Origin: Kiloniella majae
Lineage (GTDB): Bacteria > Pseudomonadota > Alphaproteobacteria > Kiloniellales > Kiloniellaceae
Assembly (NCBI RefSeq): GCF_002118315.1
Contig: NZ_MTSZ01000008.1
Span: 120,023-184,022 of the forward strand
Direction: 5' to 3'
DNA: 64,000 bases
In this document: piece after piece, positions 43,241 through 52,661 of the stretch
Layout of the letters: each line of letters starts with the position of its first letter
How positions within the stretch are numbered: position 1 is the first letter of the stretch
The notes under the pieces: model-generated
What the model saw: the letters and a program-made list of their open reading frames with translations, nothing else
What the model was told of the DNA's origin: nothing
Databases searched by the model: none
Position numbers and translations under genes: made by a program

Positions 43241-44206
43241 ATGACATCCACTAAACTTTTTGCTCTCTTGGTCACGGCTGTTGTCTTACTGGCCGGATGC
43301 AGTGCGCAACAAAAACCAGCACCAACCCAGCCAACGTCTTCAACGACACCAAGCGAAACAGCTCAACAAGAAAACCCTGGCTTTTTGGCAGGCAAAAAAT
43401 TTGCCTTGCTTGAAGCCCGTGAATACCCCTGGAGTACACTTGGTCGCCTGAATGTTGCCGGGCGTCATTTTTGTAATGGCATGATGGTTGGCGCGCGCAA
43501 GCTCCTCGCCCCGGCATCCTGTCTTTACGATCTTGCTCAGGGACGTTGGTTCCAGCCCAATGAAATCGTCTTTGTTGCCGGATACCAACGTGACGATTCA
43601 ACCGTCTCCTCTGTGGTAAAGAATTACCAGATCGCACAGGGTTTTACTCCGGAAAACAAAAGCCTGAAATCCTTGTTAAATAACTGGGCTTTAATCCAGC
43701 TCACTAATCCGCTTGGCAACTATACCGGTTGGGTTGGCGTTACAAACCAAACACACCAGGACGATTTGATTGTCGAAGCTGGATACCGCAGAGGGTGGGA
43801 ACACATGCAGGCCTTGTTCCCCTTTTGTAATCAATATGCCAACAGAGCGACCTTGTGCCCCGCACAACACGAAGGACCTCTCAATCGTTTTTCTCTCACA
43901 GACCAAGGACTTGTTCTGGCACCAAGTAATGTGATTGCGGATCAAACCTATCAAAGCTGGAATCTCAGCTCGCAACCCGTTGCCCCGCAAGAAACACCCT
44001 ATATTGCCCCCCTCCCTCAAAATAGTGTCCAGCGTCTGTTGGTGGATCTTAAATACCTTGGGAAAAATACATCTGATGTGCGCAATGCTCTTTTGCAGGC
44101 ACAACAGGATCTTGGCATTACACAAACAGGAAAAGCTGACAGCACAACGCTTTATTACCTGCTCAAGCATCTCAACGCTCTTTACAACGGCAAACCCGTT
44201 TCCTGA
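43241..44206 (+). CDS. Lipoprotein paralogue: trypsin-like pseudo-protease with peptidoglycan-binding-like tail
   Basis: A 321-residue lipoprotein, tandem paralogue of the preceding protein. The lipobox LLAGC puts the lipidated Cys at residue 20, so it is membrane-tethered. The shared blocks are EAREYPWS-LGRLN-AGRHFCN, LAPASCL, NWALI-LTNPLG and AGYRRGWEH. The catalytic His and Asp positions are again Ser and Asn, and nothing like GDSGG is found. The tail VQRLLVDLKYLG to TTLYYLLKHLNAL matches the shape of peptidoglycan-binding_1. ATG at 43241 has GGGAAG upstream. The 82-base gap suggests an operon with the preceding gene. Confidence 0.75.
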   Translation: MTSTKLFALLVTAVVLLAGCSAQQKPAPTQPTSSTTPSETAQQENPGFLAGKKFALLEAREYPWSTLGRLNVAGRHFCNGMMVGARKLLAPASCLYDLAQGRWFQPNEIVFVAGYQRDDSTVSSVVKNYQIAQGFTPENKSLKSLLNNWALIQLTNPLGNYTGWVGVTNQTHQDDLIVEAGYRRGWEHMQALFPFCNQYANRATLCPAQHEGPLNRFSLTDQGLVLAPSNVIADQTYQSWNLSSQPVAPQETPYIAPLPQNSVQRLLVDLKYLGKNTSDVRNALLQAQQDLGITQTGKADSTTLYYLLKHLNALYNGKPVS

Positions 44207-44369
44207 GATTTCGGCTAAGATAGATTACCGGGTAAACGGATGATTTTTGACTCCCGCCCCTCTGCCCTGTACATAGCCCAAAATATATAGACATCACGCG
44301 CCCAAGATTTTGGGTTACTCTGATCAGGCGAGAGATATTGAGAACCGGTAAATACAGAAAGATCTGCGC

Positions 44370-45350
44370 ATGAAGCTGATCCTTGCCCCCATGGAAGGCC
44401 TGGTCGATGCACAGATGCGCCAGATACTCACCGCTGTAGGGGGAATTGATCAGGGCGTGACAGAGTTTATCCGGGTCAATGACCTCGTTCTGCCGCCAAA
44501 ATCCTTCTACAAGATTGCCCCAGAACTTAAAACCGCAGGCAAGACTGCTGCTGGCACACCTGTTTCTATCCAATTACTTGGCTCAAATCCTGATGTTATG
44601 GGCGAGAACGCACAACTCGCTGTGAAGCTCGGTGCCCCGGCAATTGATCTTAACTTTGGCTGCCCCTCCAAGCGCGTTAACTCTCACAAAGGGGGTTCTG
44701 TGCTACTAAAAGAACCCAACATAGTCCATGACGTTGTTAAAGCGGTCAGGGCTGCTGTTCCGAAAGAGGTTCCAGTCACAGCAAAGATGCGGTTGGGCTA
44801 CGAAGATAAATCACAAGCTCTGGAAAACGCTCATGCCATCGAAGAAGGCGGGGCTTCAGAAGTCTGTGTTCATGCCCGAACAAAGGTCGAAGGCTATCGC
44901 CCTCCGGCCCATTGGGAATGGATTGCCCGTATCCGTGAAGCTGTTGGTATCAATGTGGTCGCAAACGGCGATGTCTGCACAGTGGATGACTACAACCGCT
45001 GTCGCGAGATCAGTGGCTGCAGCGATGTCATGATCGGGCGGGGCCTGATTGCCAAACCGGACCTAGCCCGCCTGATCCAATATGACAACCAGTCTGATGG
45101 ACACGACACTCTCCGAAACGCTCCGATCTTGCCATGGCAGGAATTCTTGCCCGTTTTACGCGGTTTCTACCGGGAAATGTGGCTGGAAGTTCCAGACAAA
45201 CACGGCCCCGGGCGCCTCAAACAATGGCTGAACTTTTTGAAACTGCAATACCCGGAAGCTCAAGCCCTCTTTGCCCAGGTGCGCGGCATCAAAGACCCTG
45301 AGGTTATCGACCGCATGCTGCTACCCGATGCTTTTCGGGAGGCGAGTTAA
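44370..45350 (+). CDS. tRNA-dihydrouridine synthase, DusC-like
   Basis: A 326-residue FMN enzyme that reduces uridine to dihydrouridine in the tRNA D-loop. The N-terminus LILAPMEGLVDAQMRQIL binds FMN, LNFGCPSKRVNSHKGGSVLL contains the catalytic Cys, and VHARTKVEGYR and VVANGDV follow. The combination and C-terminus (GRLKQWLNFLK) resemble the DusC branch (U16 in E. coli). No neighbouring gene is linked in function. It is convergent with the broken monooxygenase, 22 bases away. Confidence 0.87.
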   Translation: MKLILAPMEGLVDAQMRQILTAVGGIDQGVTEFIRVNDLVLPPKSFYKIAPELKTAGKTAAGTPVSIQLLGSNPDVMGENAQLAVKLGAPAIDLNFGCPSKRVNSHKGGSVLLKEPNIVHDVVKAVRAAVPKEVPVTAKMRLGYEDKSQALENAHAIEEGGASEVCVHARTKVEGYRPPAHWEWIARIREAVGINVVANGDVCTVDDYNRCREISGCSDVMIGRGLIAKPDLARLIQYDNQSDGHDTLRNAPILPWQEFLPVLRGFYREMWLEVPDKHGPGRLKQWLNFLKLQYPEAQALFAQVRGIKDPEVIDRMLLPDAFREAS

Positions 45351-45372
45351 GCTTTCTCATCACTGCCGACGA

Positions 45373-46503
45373 TTAAAAGGGCTCATTGATCAGTGGACGC
45401 CAACCAGAAGCAAGAATTTTAGGGCCAAAGGCTTTCATCACCAAATGGCGAAGTGACAACAAGGGCTGCGATTTTATTCTGGAAAGTCCCATGCGCTTTA
45501 AAGATTGTTGTTGAACCCAATGCGCCCGCGGAATTCTGCGCGTTTTATAGCCTTCAATAGCTTCTGCAATATTTGTCTGTCTTTCTAACTCTTCCGCCAG
45601 AACAAGCGCATCTTCCATAGCCATGGTTGCCCCCTGTGCCATTGTTGGCAAGGTACCATGTGCAGCATCGCCCGTTAACACGCATGCCCCTTTTGACCAA
45701 TCAAGCACAATCATTTGCAACAGGCTCCCTGCCAAAATAGGACCATCATCATCCAAACGTGCCAGTATCGTTGGCACAACACCGCCAAAATCAGCAAATT
45801 CACGTCTGATCAATGAGAGAGAATCATCTGCAAAAGAGTTGCCTGTATCCGTCAAAGAAGCAAAAACGTAAGCTTTGTTTGCACTGATCGGCATCACCAG
45901 CAGAACCTTGCCTTTGCCTAACATAAAATGAGGTTTATCCCTACCCGAAATCTCTGTTGTCCAGCGCCAGCATTTGATCCCTGTTGATACAGGTTGTAGC
46001 ACAGTGCCCAAAAGCATTGTTCTCATGGAAGAGTGGATGCCATCCGCAGCAATAACCAGATCGTATTCGCCCGCCGGCCCATCATCAAAATTGACCGTCA
46101 CAGGGCCGCATTTACGCTCATCTTGCGGGTTCAAGTTTTTTATTTCTCTTCCGAAATGAACAGGCGTATCACCAAGCTTTGTGATCAGGATTTCATGAAA
46201 ATCCTTGCGCGAAAGCGCCTGAAACTTCGGCCAGATCTCATCTGATAGATCAAGATCAAAAATCTCATTATCATTTTGATCACAATATCTTATAGCTTCA
46301 AATTCAAAGGATTTTTTCTGAACATCATCCATGATGTCCAGCTTTTCCAACGGCAAAACCGCATTACCCGGTAGGTGTAAGCCTGCACCTTCTGATCGTC
46401 AATCATCAGCCTTTTCAACGATCTCCGCCTCGAACCCCTTCTGCTTCAACGCAATCGCCATCGAAAGCCCGGCAATCCCACCGCCCACAATTAATATGCG
46501 CAT
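45373..46503 (-). pseudogene. FAD-dependent monooxygenase interrupted by one in-frame TGA
   Basis: A salicylate-hydroxylase-like, single-component FAD monooxygenase of 376 codons. The frame starts at ATG 46503 with MRILIVGGGIAGLSMAIAL, the FAD-binding GxGxxG. After KADD comes TGA (46401-46399), then RSEGAGLHLPGNAV in the same frame. The family has Trp at that place (DDWR), so TGG to TGA is the simplest explanation. Downstream are DLVIAADGIHSSMR and VLTGDAAHGTLPTMAQGATMAMEDA, both intact. The ATG directly abuts the ampG stop. It is either a recent pseudogene or a sequencing error; recoding is unlikely, as TGA ends other genes here. Confidence 0.8.
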
Positions 46504-47892
46504 TTACTGAGCGGTCTCTTCTGCTAGAGATTTCTTTTTCTTCCTATATTGATAATTCATCAAGAACAGGATCAATAATATTGCAGGAATCCCCATTACT
46601 GAAGAGTAAGTAAAGAAAGTTACATAACCATAAGAATCAACAATTATTCCAGAAAAGCCTGCTAAAATTTTCCCGGGTAAGGTCATAAATGAACTAAATA
46701 AAGCATACTGGGTCGCTACGAAACCAGAGCTTGTTAAGCTGGAAAGATAAGCAATAAGAACCGTTCCAGAAAAGCCAACGGTAAAATTATCCATTGTAAT
46801 TGTTATAACGAACGCCGTCATGTCGTTACCAGAAAGTGCTAAAAATGCGAACACAAGGTTAGTAGATGCAACGAGAATAGCACCAAGCAATAGCATTCTC
46901 ATGATACCAAATCGCATGACCATGACACCGCCGACAAAAGTACCTACGACGATCATTACAACGCCAAATATCTTGGTAACATTAGCAATTTCAGTAAGCT
47001 CAAAACCTAAGTCAATATATAGCGGAAAAGCCATTACCCCCATAACTATATCACTGAGGCGATAAAGACCGATCAAAGCCAAAATCACTATTGCAATCCA
47101 ACCCAAGCGACCTGAAAATTCAGAAAATGGTCGAATAACGGCTTTGAAAAACCATTCCGCAACTTGTCGGTTCTTACCTTCTAAATGAGCAAACCGTTCA
47201 TTTACTTCTCTTTCCCATTCATAATTATGATTTCCCGACTGATTATTATGCTTTGCTTCGGGTTCTCGGATGATAAATATCGTTATAATTCCGACAAACA
47301 TACAAACAGCCATGATTTGATAAGCTAAAGCCCAAGAAAAATATTCTGCGAGGTAAAGTGCCCCTGCTCCTGCAACAAGCACCGCCAAACGGTAACCTAG
47401 TTGATAGGTTGCTGCCATAGCCCCTTGATATTCGCGGTCCATTGCCTCTATTCGATAGGCATCAAGGCTTATATCTTGTGTCGCAGAAGAAAAAGCTACG
47501 ATAAAAGTAAAAAGCGATAATAAGAATAAGCTCTCAGTTGGGTTCGTTGATGACATGCCCACTAAACCGCAAATTACTCCTATCTGGGCAAGTAACATCC
47601 ACGAACGCCGCTTACCCAATTTTTTTAAAATTGGTAGCTGTATATGATCAACGATAGGCGCCCATAAGACCTTTATAGAATAAGTTATACTAATCCAGGC
47701 AAAAAAACCTATTTCCGTACGTTCAACACCAACATCTCTTAACCATCCGGTAAGAGTATTAAACACAAGCAAAAATGGAAGCCCTGCCGAAAAACCTAAG
47801 AACAGCATGCCAATAACACGAGGTTTTAGATAAACCTTTAAAGATTCTGCCCAGCTATGGACGCGCGATTGGCTGCTGGTTGGGGTTGTCAT
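46504..47892 (-). CDS. ampG: Muropeptide permease AmpG-like MFS transporter
   Basis: A 462-residue major facilitator with 12 or more membrane helices. The N-terminus RVIGMLFLGFSAGLPFLLVFNTLTGWLRDVGV and SYSIKVLWAPIVDHIQLP are the AmpG blocks, and FSSATQDISLDAYRIE is the best family mark. AmpG imports GlcNAc-anhydroMurNAc peptides released from the wall for recycling. Its stop abuts the ATG of the FAD monooxygenase, so the two were once co-translated. It diverges from the phytanoyl-CoA dioxygenase gene across about 237 bases. Confidence 0.86.
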   Translation of the reverse strand: MTTPTSSQSRVHSWAESLKVYLKPRVIGMLFLGFSAGLPFLLVFNTLTGWLRDVGVERTEIGFFAWISITYSIKVLWAPIVDHIQLPILKKLGKRRSWMLLAQIGVICGLVGMSSTNPTESLFLLSLFTFIVAFSSATQDISLDAYRIEAMDREYQGAMAATYQLGYRLAVLVAGAGALYLAEYFSWALAYQIMAVCMFVGIITIFIIREPEAKHNNQSGNHNYEWEREVNERFAHLEGKNRQVAEWFFKAVIRPFSEFSGRLGWIAIVILALIGLYRLSDIVMGVMAFPLYIDLGFELTEIANVTKIFGVVMIVVGTFVGGVMVMRFGIMRMLLLGAILVASTNLVFAFLALSGNDMTAFVITITMDNFTVGFSGTVLIAYLSSLTSSGFVATQYALFSSFMTLPGKILAGFSGIIVDSYGYVTFFTYSSVMGIPAILLILFLMNYQYRKKKKSLAEETAQ

Positions 47893-48129
47893 GAATATTT
47901 CCCTGTTTTGCGAACGCTTAAAGGCCTTAATTGGCTCTTCTTTTTACTGTCAGTTTTCTGATGATAAGTCACGGGACAAAAAATGTCTGTGGGTTATTTT
48001 TAAATCACTTATAAATTTCTCTACTCAAAGCACTTTGTTATCTCTAGACTTTTCATCCAATCGTCAACTCAATCAAATGATGAACTCATAAGTCACTATC
48101 GAACACCTCTGCTACAGGATGCGTCTTAC

Positions 48130-49032
48130 ATGATAAATAACACCCTTCCTTCTATTCAAAAATTTGCCGCCCCTGCAGGGGGTATTCTTAGCACTGAAAT
48201 GAAGCAATTTTTTGATGATAATGGTGTGTTGGTTCTCGAAAATTTTGTTTCCAAGGCCGCCTGTAAAAAGTTGATGACACAGGCAGGTTCTATTGTGGAT
48301 GCATTTGATCCCGATGAGTTTCGAGCTGTCTTTTCCACAACCAATAAAAGCCATGAGGGCAATGATTATTTCGAGAAATCAGGAGATAAAATTCGCTGTT
48401 TCTTCGAAGAAGGTGCCTTTGATGCCGATGGCAACCTGAAACAGGACAAGGCCCTTTCCATAAACAAGATTGGGCATGCCCAACACGATCTTGATCCCGT
48501 ATTTTCAGCATTTTCCCGCAATCCTGATCTGGCACAGGTCGCCAAGGATCTGGGCATGGCGCAACCCTTGTTGAGCCAGTCCATGTATATTTTCAAACAA
48601 CCTCGTATCGGCGGTGAGGTTATTTGCCATCAGGATTCAACCTTTCTCTATACAGACCCCCATTCCTGTATCGGCATGTGGTTTGCCATGGAAGATGCTA
48701 CCCTTGAGAATGGCTGCATGTGGGGCCTGCCGGGACACCATAAATCCCCTTTGAAAAAGCGCCACTATCGCAATACAGATGGAAAGCTTGTTACCGAAAA
48801 ACTCAACGATACAGCGTGGCCCGAAGAAGACCGCGTTCCGCTAGAAGTTAAACAGGGATCATTGATCGTGCTTCATGGACAGCTCCCGCATCTAAGCGGG
48901 GCAAACACATCAGATAAATCCAGACAAGCCTATACCCTTCATCTGATAGACGGGGCTTGTGACTACCCCGATACAAACTGGCTCAGCAGAAGCCCGGAAA
49001 TGCCCTTTAGAGGGTTTGAGATTGACGGGTGA
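48130..49032 (+). CDS. Phytanoyl-CoA dioxygenase (PhyH) family protein
   Basis: A 300-residue Fe(II)/2-oxoglutarate oxygenase. The HxD iron ligands appear in VICHQDSTFLY, the second His in LHGQLPHLSGANTSD, and the 2-oxoglutarate-binding Arg in SRQAYTLHLID. The fold matches PhyH, whose members hydroxylate lipids or small metabolites; the substrate here is unknown. Its last 11 bases overlap the next gene, so the two are probably co-translated. Confidence 0.85.
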   Translation: MINNTLPSIQKFAAPAGGILSTEMKQFFDDNGVLVLENFVSKAACKKLMTQAGSIVDAFDPDEFRAVFSTTNKSHEGNDYFEKSGDKIRCFFEEGAFDADGNLKQDKALSINKIGHAQHDLDPVFSAFSRNPDLAQVAKDLGMAQPLLSQSMYIFKQPRIGGEVICHQDSTFLYTDPHSCIGMWFAMEDATLENGCMWGLPGHHKSPLKKRHYRNTDGKLVTEKLNDTAWPEEDRVPLEVKQGSLIVLHGQLPHLSGANTSDKSRQAYTLHLIDGACDYPDTNWLSRSPEMPFRGFEIDG

Positions 49033-49567
49033 CACCACAAAGAAAAGATCCAGCTATACAGAAGTTCTGAAAGGCTTAAACATATCAGAACTTCTCGCTG
49101 ATGTTGATTACGAAGTCATTGGTACCCCGCCTCTGGGGATCGACATTGCAAACAGCGATATTGATATCGCCTTTTTTAGCTCCGCACCTGACACACTGGT
49201 ACGAAAGCTATCAGCAGCACTAGGTGACCATAAGGATCTATCTCGAAGAACTCTTTCTTTTCCGCCCTACAAAACAGAGCTTTTATCTTTTGTCTTTATG
49301 AAATGGCCCATTGAGTTCTTCATTCAAAACCAGCCTTTAGCCGCGCAATTTGGTGTCCGCCACTTTCATCTACAGCGGCGTTTGCTTGCCCTTTTTGGAC
49401 CAACCTTCACTCAGCAGGTTATTCGCCTCAAACAACAAGGTATGAAAACGGAACCCGCCTTTGCCAAGCTGCTTGGCATCACAGGCGACCCCTACCTTAA
49501 TCTTTTGAGCCTCGAAGGCCTCTCTGATCAAAAGCTCAAGTGCCTCCTTCCCTGTTCTTTACGGTAA
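49022..49567 (+). CDS. DUF4269 nucleotidyltransferase-like protein
   Basis: A 181-residue DUF4269 protein with a minimal nucleotidyltransferase-like motif, GTPPLGIDIANSDIDIAFF, containing the two acidic residues (DSDID-like). Later blocks FVFMKWPIEFFIQNQPLAAQFGVRHF fit the family. TTG at 49022 was chosen: GAGGG lies about 8 bases upstream and the longer ORF (48959) overlaps phyH deeply. The function is unknown; the overlap with phyH suggests a shared transcript but not necessarily a shared pathway. Confidence 0.78.
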   Translation: MTGDTTKKRSSYTEVLKGLNISELLADVDYEVIGTPPLGIDIANSDIDIAFFSSAPDTLVRKLSAALGDHKDLSRRTLSFPPYKTELLSFVFMKWPIEFFIQNQPLAAQFGVRHFHLQRRLLALFGPTFTQQVIRLKQQGMKTEPAFAKLLGITGDPYLNLLSLEGLSDQKLKCLLPCSLR

Positions 49568-49690
49568 TGTCACAGCTTCTTGTTGTCTCTTCCGTAGTGA
49601 TAACGCTATGATCCCGTGAGATTTTTGTATAATCAACCAGTTTTGCGTGTTCCATTGTATTGGCTCAACTTGCTGGTTTAGGGGGTTGTT

Positions 49691-52639
49691 GTGGACGAAG
49701 TACTGCTGGTTCTTCTGGGAATTCTCATTCTTTTTGGTGGTCCGATACTGGCATTTGTGGCCCTGTATAAAATCGGCGGACTACGCAGTGAGATCTTTGC
49801 TTTAAAACTCAAGTTACAAAACCTTGAGAAAAAAGCTGAGCCAGCCACAGCACCAGACACAACAATAGAAAAGCCTGTAACATCGTCACAAGAAGTAAAA
49901 CCAGTGACACCGCCACAGGAAAGCGCACTTGATACAGCTAAAGACATCCAAAGCGAGTCTTTGCAAAAATCTACGGAAACAAACGAACAACGTTCGTCAT
50001 CAGAAGAAACAGCAGCTTCTCAACCAAAAGTCGATACGCAAAAACCATCGGACAAAAAACAGGGCGATCAGCAAGCTGAGCAAGAAGACAAACAACCTGT
50101 CGCAGCCCGATCCATTGCCGAAGCCATGGAAAGCTATTCCAGTGACAAAAGCCCCTGGAAATCTTTTGAAGAGGCTTTCACCCGTCAGTGGTTGGTCTGG
50201 CTTGGCAGTTTGACCGTCATTATCGGGGGCGTCTTCCTGATAAAATATTCCATTGAGAACAACCTGCTCTCCCCCAGCTTTAGAATCACCTGTGGCGTTC
50301 TTTTTGGTTTAGCCCTGATGTTTGGTGGGGAATGGTTACGCAGACGTCCCATTGAACAAACAATCGCAGCGTTCAAGCCCAATCACGTACCACCAGCGTT
50401 AACGGCTGCAGGCCTTGCCATCACCTATGGCAGTATCTATGCCGCTTATGGTCTTTACGACCTGATTCCACCGCTCTTTGCCTTCGTTCTGCTGACCATC
50501 GTCGCAATTGTCGGGTTGGGGCTATCCTTGCTTCAAGGGCCATTGATTGCCGCCATGGGTATGGCGGGTGCCTTTGTTATTCCAATACTGGTGAGTACAG
50601 GAAACTCTTCTGCTTGGATGCTTTTCAGTTATCTGAGCTTTATCACTGCATCTGCGCTAGCTGTTGTCCGCTATCAAAGTTGGTGGTGGCTTGGTTGGAT
50701 GTCTCTCGCAGGTTCAGTCTTCTGGCACCTCATCTGGTTCATCGCAGGTTGGGAAGATGGCGATATCTATCCACTTGCTCTTCACCAAATCCTGATGATC
50801 GGTTTCTTTATCGCACCACGATATGAAGACTTCTTCAGTTCTGTCGAAGATGCCAAAATCAGCTTAAAACATCCGTTCGATTTTGCAGGAAAGCTTACCT
50901 CAGAAAAAATTCTTGGGCTTTCTACAATTGCAGCTGTACTCTTCCTGCAAATCCGTTTGTTATCCATCGATAACTTCTCCACTGCCTCTCTTATCTTCTT
51001 CTTTATCATTGCTAGTGGGCTTGGCTATAGCGCCTTCAAACTCAGGCACTGTGAAGCCCTTTTAGCTGGCATTTCATTGGTCGCGCTTTATATTGTGGCT
51101 CGTTATCCCTTCCCCGGTTCAATCGAGCTTCCAGAGACATTTTACGTTTCCGGGCAAGAGGCGGGAACGCTTATTAACCCCATTATCCCGCCAGAGCTTA
51201 ATTTCTACCTGTTGCTCTCTGGCTTTATTGCCATTATTGCCGCAGCTGTCGGCTTCAAAGGCCTAAGTAAAACCAGAACGCCCGTATATCTGGCAACTCT
51301 GTCCGTGACAGTTCCTCTGTTGGCCTTCTTGTTTGTTTATCTCAGAGTATCAGCTCTTGGTGCTGATCTCGCATGGAGCCTGCTCGCACTGGTTCTCGCT
51401 GGCCTCAGCTTTATGGCCGCCAAACAGGTCCTTCCCAAAAGATCAGAAGCGGGTATGGAGCCCGTATTGGGCGTTTATGCCCTCGCGGTTCTTGCAGCTT
51501 TAGGTATTGCCTTTGCTATCGCCTTTGAAAAAAGCGGCCTGACAATTGCCCTCGCACTGCTACTTCCTTCTGCCGGATGGATTGCATCCCAAATCCGTAT
51601 CCCCTTTATCAGGCCAAGCATTCTGTTCATTGCCGTGATCGTTGCCTTACGACTTGTTGCCTTGAATCATTTCGATCCCATTGTGCCAAGGGAAGAGGTC
51701 GATGCCCTCTGGCTTCTCTATAGCTTTGGTATCCCTGCACTGGCTTTCGCGGGGGCGGCTTACTATTTCAAGCGTGAAAAAGATGACCAGCTCGTCACCA
51801 TTCTTGAATCTGGCGCTCTCGCCATCGGGGTAGCACTGGTCAATCTGGAAATAAGATATCTGGTTAATGACAATAATCTTTATGCCCAATACTACATGCC
51901 CCTCGAACAAAGCCTGCAATCACTGTCTTGGTTGATTACCGGTGCATTCCTGTACTATCGCAATCGACTTGTGCCGCGCATTGTCAGCAACTGGGGTTCC
52001 AAGATCCTGTTATCAATGGCCGGGTTACAGATCCTGCTGTTCCAGTCCCTCATCTTCAACCCTGTCTTTACCAACGAGTTCGTCGGGGACTGGCCTCTGT
52101 TCAACCAACTCTCCCTCGCCTATCTAATTCCCGGCTTAATCTCTATCATTATCTATCGTGAAGCCCGTAATCAGGGACATAACAAGTTTATGCCATGGAT
52201 AGGCGGCATCGCTGTCTGGCTTGTCTTCCTTGATCTAACCCTTGAAGTCCGTCGGGCATTCCATCCCCTTGCCATGGCATCAGGCGACATTCTTAATGCC
52301 GAGGGCTACAGCTATTCCGCTGCATGGCTTATTTTCGCCGGAATACTTCTAGCCGTCGGGATTATCCGGGATATTTCCAAGATACGCCATCTCTCGCTCG
52401 GATTGGTTCTTCTGGTAACCACCAAAGTCTTCCTGTGGGACATGTCCGCACTCAGCGGCCTTTATCGCGTGGCCTCCTTTATCGGCCTTGGTCTCTGCCT
52501 GATCGGCATCGGCTTTCTCTACCAGCGCTTTGTCTATCCAATTGGGTCGGAGCCGGACGAGAATAATTCATCTCCAAATAGCCCAGAATTACCTGAGAAA
52601 AAGAACAGCACCGACGCCGAACCTACGACAAATATCTAA
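49691..52639 (+). CDS. Large DUF2339 multi-pass membrane protein
   Basis: A 982-residue DUF2339 protein with an N-terminal membrane helix (about 3-24) and a short helical stretch, then a low-complexity, Q/E/S/T/K-rich segment (about 55-140), then a FTRQWLVWLGSLTVIIGGVFLIKY start of the repetitive membrane domain carrying more than 20 predicted helices. Family members are uncharacterised. GTG is the start, with AGGGGG about 5 bases upstream. The C-terminus is a charged tail (about 955-982). It is followed by the DJ-1 family gene after 22 bases, so probably an operon. Confidence 0.85.
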   Translation: MDEVLLVLLGILILFGGPILAFVALYKIGGLRSEIFALKLKLQNLEKKAEPATAPDTTIEKPVTSSQEVKPVTPPQESALDTAKDIQSESLQKSTETNEQRSSSEETAASQPKVDTQKPSDKKQGDQQAEQEDKQPVAARSIAEAMESYSSDKSPWKSFEEAFTRQWLVWLGSLTVIIGGVFLIKYSIENNLLSPSFRITCGVLFGLALMFGGEWLRRRPIEQTIAAFKPNHVPPALTAAGLAITYGSIYAAYGLYDLIPPLFAFVLLTIVAIVGLGLSLLQGPLIAAMGMAGAFVIPILVSTGNSSAWMLFSYLSFITASALAVVRYQSWWWLGWMSLAGSVFWHLIWFIAGWEDGDIYPLALHQILMIGFFIAPRYEDFFSSVEDAKISLKHPFDFAGKLTSEKILGLSTIAAVLFLQIRLLSIDNFSTASLIFFFIIASGLGYSAFKLRHCEALLAGISLVALYIVARYPFPGSIELPETFYVSGQEAGTLINPIIPPELNFYLLLSGFIAIIAAAVGFKGLSKTRTPVYLATLSVTVPLLAFLFVYLRVSALGADLAWSLLALVLAGLSFMAAKQVLPKRSEAGMEPVLGVYALAVLAALGIAFAIAFEKSGLTIALALLLPSAGWIASQIRIPFIRPSILFIAVIVALRLVALNHFDPIVPREEVDALWLLYSFGIPALAFAGAAYYFKREKDDQLVTILESGALAIGVALVNLEIRYLVNDNNLYAQYYMPLEQSLQSLSWLITGAFLYYRNRLVPRIVSNWGSKILLSMAGLQILLFQSLIFNPVFTNEFVGDWPLFNQLSLAYLIPGLISIIIYREARNQGHNKFMPWIGGIAVWLVFLDLTLEVRRAFHPLAMASGDILNAEGYSYSAAWLIFAGILLAVGIIRDISKIRHLSLGLVLLVTTKVFLWDMSALSGLYRVASFIGLGLCLIGIGFLYQRFVYPIGSEPDENNSSPNSPELPEKKNSTDAEPTTNI

Positions 52640-52661
52640 CAAGCAAATCATGGAGCAATAA

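Noticed and set aside
45355..45372. Terminator between dusC-like gene and monooxygenase
   Set aside because: The 22-base gap holds no stem or T-run.
46356..46503. Frameshift in the FAD monooxygenase
   Set aside because: The frame is unchanged on both sides of the stop, and a Trp codon changed to TGA explains it. No insertion or deletion is needed.
47947..47964. Pho box-like CTGTCAG-TTTT-CTGATGA upstream of phyH
   Set aside because: Only the first half-site resembles the consensus; the second matches at three of seven positions.
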